In this document: one piece after another, positions 1 to 13,021 of the stretch | Layout: every line of letters begins with the position of its first letter | Position numbering within the stretch: the first letter of the stretch is position 1 | Assembly: GCA_009746045.1 (NCBI GenBank) | Contig: RPFO01001017.1 | Location: 126,001 to 150,000 of the forward strand | Length of the DNA: 24,000 nucleotides | Direction of reading: 5' to 3' | DNA from: Mesostigma viride | Lineage: Eukaryota > Streptophyta > Mesostigmatophyceae > Mesostigmatales > Mesostigmataceae | Position numbers and translations under genes: made by a program | The notes under the pieces: generated by a model | The model's database searches: none | Told to the model about the DNA's origin: nothing | What the model saw: the letters and a program-made list of their open reading frames with translations, nothing else

Positions 1-347
1 ATGACCGTCATGACCATTCCTGTGTTCCTGTACCTGAGCCAGCTTGGGGCCTCCCTGGTGATTCCAGTAGGCATGTCTTCCCTGACACGCACAGCAGTCC
101 CAGCGTCGCACTTGGGCAAGGTTGGCACGGTTGCCCAGGAGATACATGTCCTTGAATACTTTCATGGGGCTGCCTTCCTTCGTGAGTGCATTGTTATACG
201 CTCCCGTTGTCACATCTGTGTAGTAGACATCGACATCTGTGAGCCCCGTCGCTAAAGCCTGCTCAAGTATCCATGCTGTGCTCTGGAAATTCGAGCTCCA
301 AGTAGATTGAGAAAAGTTTTGCTGTAACTTTCTGCGCATCCCACAAA
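1..347 (-). CDS. Unrecognised protein fragment, open to the left edge
   Basis: Read on the minus strand, a stop-free frame of about 115 codons runs from a good 3' splice site (CATTTCTTTCAG, exon starting near 347) to the window edge. It includes WSSNFQSTAWILEQALATGL, then DVDVYYTDVTTGAYNNALTK, then a Cys/His stretch (RRWDCCACQGRHAYW, EHRNGHDGH). The spacing W-x-C-C-x-C ... H-x3-H-x2-H is loosely like FLYWCH/WRKY-type zinc fingers, often found in Mutator-like transposases, but I do not recognise the family. The frame upstream of the splice site meets a TGA, which is why an exon start was chosen there. An 84-codon frame on the other strand (1-255) is shorter and less protein-like. The exon could be spurious; its continuation lies outside the window. 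Confidence 0.35.
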
Positions 348-1439
348 CTGAAAGAAATGCTGCTGGGGATCATTGGCGTCCCTCCCGCTCATGCCACCAC
401 TCCCGCACAGAAGGGTATGATTACTGCCTGCAAGTGTTTGCACAAGGTTGCGTGCCGAGTCAGGTAGATGTCTCACTGTAACTACTTTTCATAGTAGCAT
501 ACAGTGGCTGCAATCCGGTCTGGTTGCTACTTGCTGCACAATTCCACATTGACAGGGGTGCAGCAAGTTTGCACATGCAGGCCGGCAGCTGCAGGCCTTG
601 GAAAAGCGACACTGCGGACTAGTGGCGCCGGATCACCTCACGTTTGCAAGCTCATCGGCTAGCCTGCTAGCCAAGAAAGTAGGGGAAAGAAAAGGCGGTT
701 GCAAGGGACGGAAGGAGCTCATGCATCGGCGGAGAGCAGATGCCGTCTGAATTGTAATGGGAGTTAATTTCGCCCCGAGTGTTTGCCCCAACCCTGGCAG
801 TGCTTCCCGTGACGCAGCTGGGAGATGGCAGTGGCGAGAAGGGGCAGGATCCGTGGCAGACGGCTTGCAGTGCACAGATTGGAGAAATGACAAAGACCTG
901 CCTGGGGTTTTTCAATGATTGCAGTAGCAGTCATACAAGCCAGATTCAGCCAGTTTCTGACAATGTCCTGCTTGATTAATTGGCTGTGCATGGAATGAGC
1001 CGAGAGATGTGGCAGGAGCGTTCTGATCCTGGCACATTTGTATAGCACACCGCCGAGCACGTACATGAGCCGAGATGGCAGGAACGCTCGGATCCCCAGC
1101 CTTGTGGATACTGTGTGTTTGCTGCTCATGAACACCCCTCTTGTCAAACCTCCTCGTGTAAAAGACCTCCAACATCAGCCTCCTCCTCTTTTCAAAGGGG
1201 TTGCGTTGCGTAGCAGTTGTCGCGAACAAAGCCCGTGTTGTAGGAAACCCTATGGCGGGAATTCCCTCCCCCTCCCTAAAGAATAAAAAATGCCAAATCT
1301 ACTCTTTGAAAAACTTGTTCTTTACTGCACATCTCAAGAAGAAATTAAACTTTATAATGCTCTTTTTTTGTTTTTTACTTGACAAACAGTAACAATGTTC
1401 TTGCACTATGTACTTGGTAAACCCCCTCGTCGCACACAG
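348..1439. other. Non-coding stretch or introns, no supported gene
   Basis: No convincing coding exon is seen here. It should contain upstream introns of the plus-strand gene beginning to be visible at 1440, and possibly introns of the minus-strand fragment at 1-347. A short imperfect duplication occurs: ATGAGCCGAGAGATGTGGCAGGAGCG-type sequence near 996-1028 recurs near 1065-1098. T-rich sequence near 1360-1380 and a CACACAG acceptor at 1434-1440 lead into the first supported exon. Confidence 0.5.
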
Positions 1440-4397
<2,958 letters not shown>

Positions 4398-4800
4398 CCA
4401 CCTAAAGCAACATCGATGGGTCGGTTACTTTCTGTGGATGACGGTGTAAAAGGCAGTATCCATATCACCAACAATGAGTGCGCATGTGATTCATTGCCGG
4501 TGGATCATATCATCATGTCCTATCATCGCTGATGTATGCTTGAAGATGGCTGATAATGTGGAGAGTTCTTTACCGACAAATGCTTTGACGCAGGAGCATT
4601 AATGTTCAATAATTCTTGGCCAAGATGTGCGTATACATGCACTTGTGCGTGGGTATGAACAAGAGCAATGCAACTCGTCCATGAGGCGACAGCAGGGTAA
4701 GTGTTGCTGAGCAGGACTGTTAGCTGGGCTGGTACCACTGCAATTGCACCACAAGTTATGGAGGTTTTTCACTGTAGATGCTTTTCACAATACAGATGTT
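4398..4800. other. 3' flank of the DUF445-like gene
   Basis: No gene is supported. A TGTAA at 4445-4449, about 50 bp after the TGA, fits the chlorophyte polyadenylation signal and would give a short 3' UTR. The rest shows nothing recognisable, though it could hold further decayed retroelement sequence continuing from 4801. Confidence 0.4.
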
Positions 4801-5580
4801 TTACTGGATACGTTTTCCTGTCTTCCACCTGTTCCCACCGTCGTCTATTCCATTGAGGGATCTATGCTCTGCACATGATTCAGTCACGTTCTCCGCAGAT
4901 GTACCATTATACCTCGATGGCGATGGTGGACTGATAATGGATGACACGTAGCGATAGTGGTTAACAGCGTTATTTGGATAAGCCATTCCACGTGTTTGCA
5001 TGTGCTGCATGACGCCTATGACACATTGACAGCACTCTCTGTTTCTCACATCAAACCTCATGGCAAGAAGGACGTCATGCATCAGGAAACTGACACAAGC
5101 ACGTATACAGCGTAGATCACGTGGGTACCATTATTTAAATTATAGGAACCTTCGACCTTTGTACACAACAAGGAGGCCTGGCCTTCACAGGGCTTGCATT
5201 AGCTTCTCTCATGCATTGCCATAAGCGGGCAGGCCACAGAGGATTCTCTCTGCATCATAGTGCAGTCCCAACTGTGGGTGCAATACAACAACAGGTATAG
5301 GCTGACACACAACGGATGGTATACATACCAATGGGCTTCAAAATCAGGGTTATCGAAAGCACTATGACATCATCCATGTATCAACAGATGTGAATAAGAC
5401 GCCTGATTGGAACATCGTCATGCAAGGCAATGATTTTCTCCATGGATTCAAGCTCATAAGTGTAGATAGGTGCAGGTTTGCTAGGATCTCATCCCCTGCA
5501 CTATTACTGCGCCCGTGGGGATGCCAATAGCTTGTTGATATGCTTTACGTACCAGTAAAGCAAATGCTCCAAGGACCTGT
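4801..5580 (-). pseudogene. Decayed reverse transcriptase, Penelope-like in appearance
   Basis: Read on the minus strand, pieces of one reverse transcriptase occur in the right order but in shifting frames. First is RKAYQQAIGIPTG near 5505-5545, the 'Y.Q..GIP.G' motif. Then, after a frameshift, ILANLHL and YTYELESMEKIIALHDDVPI, and RRLIHIC followed by an in-frame TGA and YMDDVIVL near 5380. YMDD is the catalytic motif. Then DNPDFEAHWYVYHPL after another shift, and at 4801-5082 a frame with RECCQCVIGVMQHMQTRG and YPNNAVNHYRYV. The GIP.G motif followed by 'LANL.LY.YE...ME' and '(Y/F).DD' is typical of Penelope-like and related reverse transcriptases rather than of the LINEs to the right. At least two frameshifts and one stop make it inactive. 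I saw no GIY-YIG endonuclease. Boundaries are approximate. Confidence 0.55.
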
Positions 5581-5594
5581 CTGTGCTCGACACA

Positions 5595-5941
5595 ATGGCG
5601 GACCTTCTGCACGTTGCCCCTCAGCGCATGCCCCTTCAGCGCATTGCTCTCTGCTCCCTCCTCGGGCGCACCGAGGCCGAGATCTGGGCACCCCCCCCCC
5701 CCCCCCCGGCCGCCCCCCGCCCTTTCGAATCCAAAACCAACTTTCCCTCCATCCTCAAGGAGACCCTCTAGCAGCATGTGACCCCCCTTGCCGCAGATGT
5801 GGCGGCCATGGGAGGCACGCTGACTGCCGAGCTTCCTCTCCTCTCCACCAGTGACCGCCACCGCCACCTTCACCCTCCTCGCCTCCACCTCCACCGCCGG
5901 CCAACACCGCCACCAGCGACGCCATCACCGCCCAGCTCTTA
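5595..5941 (+). pseudogene. Unrecognised open frame broken by one TAG
   Basis: From ATG 5595 the frame reads MADLLHVAPQRMPLQRIALC, SLLGRTEAEIW, a proline run encoded by about 17 C's (5691-5707), then KTNFPSILKETL and TAG at 5769-5771. The same frame continues without a stop to 5941 as QHVTPLAADVAAMGGTLTAE, LPLLSTSD and a His/Pro-rich tail. The protein-like text on both sides of the TAG suggests a single coding segment with a CAG-to-TAG change, or an exon with a splice site I cannot place. No family is recognised. The poly-C run is also a likely site of length error. Confidence 0.25.
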
Positions 5942-6138
5942 ATTAAAACAAATGCATGTGTGAACGAGATAAGAGATCCAGCGAACAAGATCAGCCTGCT
6001 GGATGCATGACATAATAATTATGAGCGTCCGGCAAGATACGCTCTTTTTTTCATAACCAGTGTATCCCGTAGGGCTCCGCCCACTACTCAATTCATAATT
6101 CCTAAGTCCCTTCCTCTATTTTGAAGGCTCTATCTATG
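5942..6138. other. Short spacer before LINE copy 1
   Basis: No gene is seen. TATCTATG at 6131-6138 matches TATCTATG at 7557-7564 and may be the target-site duplication of LINE copy 1. Confidence 0.4.
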
Positions 6139-7556
6139 GCCAGGCACGTGCCCGCTTTGCTAGCATTGCAGGCCGTGCCCCTGGCCTAGTGATCAGGAAC
6201 AAGCTTGGGGAAGGGGGGCCGACTAACAAGCAGAATTTACTAGCTGACCTCATTTATGCCAACGACATCACGCTCAATCGCTCATCGAGAAGCCGGAGTC
6301 TGCCCAACTTTGGCTGGACTGCCTGGCGCTCGAGGCTCGGGCGGTTGGTCTAGAAATCAGCCCCAAAACGGAGGCCCGGGCTCTCGGCATGGCAGGGCCC
6401 CCGCCCACACTCCGCCTCTTAGACGACACCGAGGTCAACTACCCTACTTCAGGCCGCTTCAAGCTGCTCGGCACTGAGTTGGCTTCTTGACTGCGAGGAC
6501 GACCTCACGACACGGATTGGCATGGCGTGGGCGCAACTCCATGACCACCGCCGCTGGTGGAGCAACCGCGCCCTACCCCGGATCGTCAAGCGTGACCTCT
6601 TCAAGGTCGTCATTCTGACGATCCTGACCTACGGCGCCGAGACCTGGATACTGACGCAGGAGCTGCCAGGAGCAACGACTCGACGGCAACGTCACCAAGA
6701 TGCTGCGCAAGGCCCTTCTTAACATCCCCTTTGGTTTGCACATTATTATTAACGAGGATTTGTACGCTGATTTGCCCTATGTTTCCCACATTCGTAGGCA
6801 CAGCTAGGTGCCTGGGCCTAGCCGGGCACCTGGCCCGCACAGTTCATGTAGACACACCATTAGACTAGCTGCATGCATGGCACCAACCAAGCCCCGCGCC
6901 CAGCCCGGGCGTTATATGTCCTCACCTGGCGTGCCCCAGGCCGCGCGCGGCAGGGCCGCCACCCGTGGACTTTTAGTGATAGACTCGGCATGGACATGTG
7001 CTACCCTAGACGCGACGGGCTCACGCCCGGGCAGCCTCCTGGTTTGCCTGTAATATGGAGGCAGATGGTACGCAAGAATAGGTGGCAAGAAGTAGACTGT
7101 GATGAAGGAGACCACCCCTAAGTCTGTGGGGGCTCCGCGTGTGACCGCGTATGGCATTCATAGCGATTCGGGCCGCGGTGCCCACACTCCTGTAACTAGG
7201 ACCTAGATAGCTTACACCATCCGGCCATTCCATCCCATGTTCCCCTCCCACTGAGGACTTATGCTCACGTGACGCAGTCACGTGTCTATTAATTAATTAA
7301 TTAATGGAGGCAGTCTGATGGTACACAAGGATAGATGGCAAGTAGACTGTGATGAAGGAGACCACCCCCAAGCCTGTGGGGGCTCCGCGTGTGACCGCGT
7401 ATGGCATTCATAGCCAATTCGGGCCGTGGTGCCCACAACCCTGTAACTAGGACCTAGATAGCTTACATCATCCATTCCATCCCATGTTCCCCTCCCACTG
7501 AGGACTTATGCTCATGTGACGCAGTCACGTGTCTATTATGTAATTATTCATTAATT
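6139..7556 (+). mobile_element. LINE copy 1, 5'-truncated, inactive
   Basis: A non-LTR retrotransposon beginning inside the reverse transcriptase (ARFASIAGRAPGLVI). It contains the YADD region with the first Asp changed (LIYANDITL), an 8-bp duplication just after it that shifts the frame (near 6272), a stop at the LLGSWLP position, then MAWAQLHDHRRWWSNRALPR, IVKRDLFKVVILTILTYGAE and the C-terminal LGLAGHLAR and WTF.DRLGMD segments. The 3' region has an 8+8 bp perfect hairpin (CACGTGAC-GCA-GTCACGTG, 7266-7284) and a (TTAA)n tail. An 8-bp repeat TATCTATG flanks it. It matches copy 2 closely over most of its length. The 3' end is duplicated (see 7055-7550). Confidence 0.8.
7055..7550 (+). repeat. 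Tandem duplication of the LINE 3' end
   Basis: Two units of about 249 bp, each starting ATGGAGGCAG (7055 and 7304). Both contain GGGGGCTCCGCGTGTGACCG, GTAACTAGGACCTAGATAGC and a copy of the CACGTGAC hairpin, and both end in an ATTA-rich tail. The second unit has one mismatch in the hairpin (CATGTGAC). This could be a very short second insertion primed at the first tail, or a tandem duplication. Confidence 0.85.
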
Positions 7557-7564
7557 TATCTATG

Positions 7565-7826
7565 ATCAGTGCCCCCAGATGTATATATTATTGTCCCTAC
7601 AGTGCTACCGCCTATAGACGGGACGGGCTCACCGCCCAGCCGGGGCCGCCCCCTGGTTCCAAGGAGACTGGAGACATCCAGTGCAGGCTAGATATCGGGA
7701 CAGTCCGGACCATGGATGGTAGCTCGCTTTATCTTTTCCACGTTTTCGAGTCTTTCAGGATGATGAATATGAATGGAGATGGAAATGTACAAGCTCTGCT
7801 GTCAGCCATGTCCGCTCCGGTGGCGT
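7565..7826 (+). other. Small LINE scrap and unassigned sequence
   Basis: GACGGGACGGGCTCACCGCCC near 7617-7660 resembles the 3' coding end of the plus-strand LINE family (GACGGGCTCACGCCCGGGCAG). The rest, up to the target-site repeat at 7827, shows nothing recognisable. Confidence 0.4.
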
Positions 7827-9673
7827 TGTATAATACATATATATTAAAAATATAATTACTTACAGCAGAGTGAAATCACTCAAACCAAAGCAAACGCCCA
7901 GCTATAAACCTATATACAGAGCCATGTCAAAGCTCTATACTACGATAAGACCAATGGAAACGCCTAACGGGAGGAACCTAATAGCCCTGCTGCGCCGCAA
8001 AATCAGCCCGCGTACGGCGGAGCATGATGTCAGCCCTGGCCCGAGTCAGCGCCACCGACAAGCGCTGACGCCAATATGACGTCCAGGTCCGCGCCGACCA
8101 TGGGGCCCGCTGGCCCTCCAGGTCCAGCCGGTCCTCCCGGAGCCGGCAACACTCCTTGAAGAAGGCGGAGGTCAGGGGCCCCATGGCCCCAAACTCCTCC
8201 AGGACAAAGGGCACCACACGATGGTGCCCGACGTCGCCGTAGGCCAGGAGCTTGGCCCGCTCCGCCCGGTCCGCCGTGTAACCTGCCGTGAGGGAGGCCC
8301 CAGCCACGTGGCTAAGAGCCAAGGGCCGCGCCACCGAAACGTCAATAAGCAGATGCCGGCCACCCCCTCAAAGTCCAGCACCACGATGTCAGGCCGGTGG
8401 TTGGGGGAATAGAAGGCAGCGCCATCCGCATCCTCGGACCGGATGTTCGCGTGGGGGAAAACCGACCGAATCATGGCGAGCACCACCGTCAGGAGGACAG
8501 TGTGCAAATACAAATACCAATTCTGATTCTGTTGGCCCCCCATGCAGGCAAGGTAGTGAGTCCCCGTGGGATCCAGCGGCTGCCCACAGCTACCACAAGG
8601 CCGCCCGGCCGGAACAAGAGGCTGCGGGGCAAATAGCTGGTGCCGGAGCGCCACCGAGTAGTGGCTGGGAGCCAAGGCGAATGGGGGGGCCATGGGAAGA
8701 GCACGAAGGTACGCCGAGCCCACACTCCGCAAGGAAAGCGAGAACAGCCACGCACGTCCCTGAGCGTTGAGGTCCGCGAAAAGAGCAATCCAATCAGCCG
8801 TGTGCAGAATACCCGCGTAGGTTTTCTGGTGTTTATCGATGACGCGAGCAGGGAATGCGGCGGGAGATTGAACGGAGGCGACCGAGGGAGTGCCGCGAGG
8901 GAGGTGGCGCTGTACCGCCTGAGCGGCACGGACGGGAGAACAGGCCTGCTGGATCTCAGCATAGGCCTCCTGGATGGCGGTGACGAAGGGCAAAGGGCTG
9001 CTGGGGTCCAGGAGGTCAGGCGCTGCCGTTGCCAAAAGGGGCAGGAGCCGGCAGCTTTCCGCCCACGACTGAGCGACGGAGCCCAAAAAGGCTGCTGGGG
9101 CCAGCCGGGCGGCACGAGTCAGACCGCAGCCACCCATCCGTGCAGGCAGGGAGGCAATGCGAATAGCATGTGGCGGGAGGTCGGGGCCCGGGACCAGCTG
9201 CGCCAAGGCCGACTGGATGCGTTCGTCGTGGCCCTCGGCGGCCAGCCGGACCTGAGACGGAAGAGCGCCCCGGAGCCAGTGAACGACGCGAGGGTGAGCG
9301 CAAAACCACAGAAGCAGACCCTTGGTCTGCGAATCATGAAGGCGCGCAATCAAGGGCAGTACCTCAGTGCGTGCCTCGAGGGCGGCCCGCAGAGCATCGA
9401 TGACAAACGCGGGGTCCCCAACCGGAACGCCGAGGACATCCAACCCATGGAGGCGCTCGTCCCGGCCCAAGAGCTGGGGCGGAAAGCCGGAGCAATCACC
9501 GTGGGGCGAGTACACCGCGCACTTGGCAAGGGTCAACTGGAGGTTGATGTCGGCCACCGCGGGCTGCAGTGCCAGCAGAGCCGCGGTGGTGTCCGGCACA
9601 GGGCCCAGAAGGTAGATATCATCCAAGTAGGCCTGAATAGCGACCGCCGGGCTGCTGTGTAATACATATATAT
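7827..9673 (-). mobile_element. 5'-truncated retroelement with restriction-like endonuclease
   Basis: The insertion is bounded by an 18-bp direct repeat matching at 17 of 18 bases: TGTATAATACATATATAT (7827-7844) and TGTGTAATACATATATAT (9656-9673). Inside, on the minus strand, lies the C-terminal half of a reverse transcriptase polyprotein (7978-9655) and a 3' UTR of about 133 bp. The break just before the YLDD motif indicates 5' truncation during target-primed reverse transcription. The CCHC finger followed by RPD...D is the layout of R2-type (restriction-like endonuclease) non-LTR elements, unlike the neighbouring LINEs. Confidence 0.8.
7978..9655 (-). pseudogene. Reverse transcriptase/endonuclease polyprotein, frameshifted
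   Basis: The main frame (from 9655 leftwards) starts in the reverse transcriptase palm: AIQAYLDDIYLLGP carries the catalytic YxDD, followed by NLQLTLAKCAVYSP. A long thumb/linker region includes LPARMGGCGLTRAARLAPAA. Next is a CCHC-type finger, CGSCGQPLDPTGTHYLAC (C-x2-C-x9-H-x3-C), and then RPDIVVLDFEG, the start of a PD-(D/E)xK nuclease core. Near 8343-8350 one base is missing. The second catalytic segment (IDVSVARPLALSHVAG) is in another frame, which stays open to the stop at 7978 and ends with WTSYWRQRLSVALTRARADI. With that one frameshift, and without its N-terminal half, the element is dead, but the lesion count is low, so the insertion is fairly young. Confidence 0.8.
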
Positions 9674-9733
9674 GCACCTCTGGGCTCTGATGCACTATAC
9701 ATATGCACCAGCTCCCCGCCCGGCCGGGTGATT

Positions 9734-11800
9734 AAACTGATGGCGTTCACGGGGTTCCTGCTTGACGTCTGCAACCGGATCCTGCTTGCTGACACGCCGC
9801 CGATAATTCTGAGTGGCAGCAGTGACAGCTACTGGCGTATTATGCTGTACATATACAAAAACAAAGGTTTCCCTGACGACCCCGCCCGATTACTACTGAC
9901 CTGAGTGTGCATGCATCCAGAGCGCCGCCGCTCAAGTTGTTCATCGTGTGCGCATGATATCCTCAACGCCTTCCTTCTGCTTTCGACCGTCATCTTGGGG
10001 AGAGTCAAATGGGCTTTCGTCCTCGGCGCAACACCGTCATGTGGCCATCTTCGTTGCGCGCCGTCTCTTGAGTCGAGGAAATTGCGCTCGATCCTGCAAC
10101 GTGGTGAGTTTCCCGCCATCCTGATCTTCGTCGACTTCATTAGGGGTTTTGATTCTGTCCTCTGGGCCGCTCTATGGGCTGTCGACCTTGCTCGCACGCG
10201 TATACCCACAGTCTTCCCTGATTACTGTCATCCGCTGTATGAAGGGTCGACCACCTCGGTGTGCACTCAACACAGCCGCTGTATAATGATTACCCCGGCA
10301 CCAATGAGGTCCGCTGCAGACTGGCGTCTGCTGGCAGGGTTGCGTCCTGTCACCGTACCTGCTGTTTATTATCGTAGTGATTATGTCGTAGTGGATTATC
10401 GTCGACTTCATCAAGGCTTTTGATTCTGTCCTCTGGGCCGCTCTATGGGCTGTCCTTGCTCGCGCTCCCGTCCCAGCCACTCCCCTGATTACCGTCATCC
10501 GCACGCTGTATGAGGGTTCAACCACTTCAGTGCGCACTCAACACGGCTTTACCCCGCCATGTCCACTGCAGACCGGCGTCGCTGGCAGGGTTGCGCCCTG
10601 TCACCGTACCTGTTTATTATTATTGTAGTGGATTATGTTATGCGCCAGGCACGTGCCCGCTTTGCTAGCATTGCAGGCCGTGCCCCTGGCCTAGTGAATC
10701 ATCACGAACGAGCTTGGGGACGTTGGGCCGACTAACAAGCAGAATTTACCAGCTGACCTCATTTATGCCGACAACATCACGCTCATCGAGAAGCCGGACG
10801 GTCTGCCCAACTTTCAATGGCTGGACTGCCTGGCGCTCGAGGCTCGGGCGGTTGGTCTAGAAATCAGCCCCAAACGGAGGCCCGGGCTCTCGGCATGGCA
10901 GGGCCCCGCTTATGTACACTCCGCCTCTTAATAATCGACACGGACGGGTCAACTACCCTACTTCAGGCCGCTTCAAGCTGCTCGGCAGTTGGCTTCCCGA
11001 CTGCGAGGACGACCTGACGACACGGATCGGCATGGCGTGGGCGCAACTCCATGACCACCGCCGCTGGTGGAGCAACCCCGCCCTACCCCGGATCGTCAAG
11101 CGTGACCTCTTCAAGATCGTCATTCTGACGATCCTGACCTACGGCGCAAAGACCTGGATACTGACGCAGGAGCTGCCAGGAGCAACGACTCGACGGCAAC
11201 GTCACCAAGATGCTGCGCAAGGCCCTTCTTAACATCCCCTTTGGTTTGCACATTATTATTAATGAGAATTTGTACGCTGATTCGCCCTATGTTTCCCACA
11301 TTCGTAGGCACAGCTAGGCGCCTGGGCCTAGCCGGGCACCTGGCCCGCACAGACCAGGTAGACACACCAGATAGACTAGCTGGCACCAAGCCCGCCCAGC
11401 CAGTGTGCGTTTTATGTCCTAGCTCACGTGGTGTACCCAGGCCGCGCGCGGCAGGCCGGGCCGCCACCTGTGGACTTTTCGTGATCGACTCGGCATGGAC
11501 TGTCATGTGCTACCCTAGACCTGACGGGCTCAACAGCCGGGCAGCCTCCTGGTTTGTCTGTAGTATGGAGGCAGATGGTACGCAAGGATAGATGGCAAGT
11601 AGTGATGCAGGAGACCACCGGCCAAAGTCAATGCATGGGGGCTCCGCGTGTGACCGCGTATGGCATTCATAGCCAATGCGGGCCGTGGTGCCCAGCCGAC
11701 AACCCTGTAACTAGGACCTAGATAGCAGTTACATCATCCATTCCATCCCATGTTCCCCTCCCACTGAGGACTTATGCTCACGTGTCTATCAATTAATTAA
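9734..11800 (+). mobile_element. LINE copy 2, most complete copy, inactive
   Basis: This copy retains the start of the reverse transcriptase: MAFTGFLLDVCNRILLADTP, LYIYKNKGFPDDPA (the 'L..KKG...P.NYRPI' region, broken by a stop), QMGFRPRRNTV and AIFVARRL. Motif A, VDFI.(G/A)FDSVLWAALWAV, is present twice because of an internal duplication. GVAGR.APC..PYL-type sequence comes from frameshifts in 'GVWQGCALSPYLF'. The YADD site reads LIYADNITL, so the second catalytic Asp is lost. The thumb (FKLLGSWLPDCEDDLTTRIG, IVKRDLFKIVILTILTYGAK), the C-terminal segment and the same 3' UTR as copy 1 follow, ending in AATTAATTAA at 11791-11800. The hairpin is shortened to one CACGTG. The 5' end is uncertain (9680-9740). 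No endonuclease or ORF1 was seen directly upstream. Confidence 0.75.
10128..10638 (+). repeat. Internal duplication of reverse transcriptase motif A region
   Basis: TCGTCGACTTCAT at 10128 begins a segment that recurs at 10399, an offset of 271 bp. Both contain TTTTGATTCTGTCCTCTGGG and CGCTCTATGGGCTGTC. The first unit encodes VDFIRGFDSV and the second VDFIKAFDSV, which is nearer the family consensus (F-x-K-A-F-D). The first unit has several extra small insertions, so it has diverged more. Confidence 0.8.
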
Positions 11801-12322
11801 CGTGCCCGCTTTTCTCTGCTGGCTGGCCGCGCACCTGGCCTAGTGATCAAGAACGAGCTTGGTGAAGCAAGGGGGCCGACCAAACAGCAGAATTTACTAG
11901 CTGACCTCATTTATGCCGACGACATCACGCTTTATATTGAGAAGCCAGAGTCTGCCCAACTTTGGCTGGACTGCCTGGCACTCGAGGCTCGTGGTGTTCG
12001 GGTCGATCTAGAAATCAGCCTGTAAACGCATTTGGTCTGCACATTAGCAATGAGGATTTGTACGATGATTCAGCACGATATGTTTCCCACCTTCTTAGGC
12101 ACAGGCGCCTGGGCCTAACAGGGCACCTGGCCGCCCGCACCCATCAGCAGGTATAGCCACATCAGATAGGCTAGCGGGTACCAAGCCCGCAAAGCCCGGG
12201 CGTTTTGTCCTCACGTACATGGCGTGCCCCCATGCAGCGGCTTGGCCAGCCGGGGCGGCATATTCCTGACCTGGCCTGGCCCCAAGGACATACCCGATGG
12301 GTTGGTAGACCTGCCATGATCT

Positions 12323-12469
12323 ATACAGATAAGCTGATGTAGATAGATTAGACCGGTAGGACTGTTTGCACCCATCCATCCATCCATCCATCCATCCATC
12401 CATCGGGGTTAATGCTCCGTGACTCCCCAACGGGAGCACGAGTCTAATTAATTAATTAATACAGATAAG
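12323..12469 (+). mobile_element. SINE-like retroposon, copy B
   Basis: Insert 12334-12458 (125 bp) is flanked by an 11-bp direct repeat ATACAGATAAG (12323-12333 and 12459-12469). The order inside is CTGTTTGCACC, a (CATC)n run (12371-12404), GGGGTTAA, the hairpin TGCTCC...GGGAGCA (12413-12438) and a (TTAA)n tail. It shares hairpin, tail and layout with copy A at 13702-13868. No clear polymerase III A or B box was seen, so the SINE label is provisional. Confidence 0.65.
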
Positions 12470-13021
12470 TTGTTGGCCGACCTACTAAGCTGGTCCCAGC
12501 CATGCAGCTACTAGCCCAGTTTGAACACCGCATTTCCTCCCTGGCTCCCTCTCTCTAGCTACTTGCTTGGACTGCCATGCAGAACAATTAGAAGAGGTGG
12601 CAGATCGACCATTGTCCAGGCCCACACGCCAGCCCTGAGCCCGGCCTGTGGCAAGCCCCGGCCCCCCAGGAGGAAGGGGGGCTTTGTTCTGATTAGAGTA
12701 GCTAGGATCTATATAGATTAGTTTAGTTAGAGATAAGTTAGTAAGTACGTGCGTGAACATGCACTGTCAGAAGGCATGCCACGGAGTACCCGATGAGGTA
12801 CTTTTCTACGCGGATGGATACTTCACCCGCGAAAGCAAGTGGCGCGACTCACTTGCCGGCCCAGGTCTGGCTGGAGTCGCAGATAGCAACTCCGCGTCAT
12901 CCGAACAATCCAAGACGACTGTACGCTCGGCCATGATGACGGGTGTGGGGGTAGGTTGCATGCTAACCCCCGATAGCCCAGGAGAGGAGAATATCAAGGA
13001 TTCTCCCGGCCGGAGCCTGAG

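Noticed and set aside
595-678. Possible upstream exon of the DUF445-like gene (ALEKRHCGLVAPDHLTFA...), CTGCAG acceptor and GTAGGG donor
   Set aside because: Open and with plausible splice sites, but no family resemblance and no link to the 1440 exon could be shown.
8288-9662. 340-codon plus-strand frame
   Set aside because: Antisense shadow of the retroelement polyprotein, whose minus frame has YLDD, CCHC and PD-nuclease motifs.
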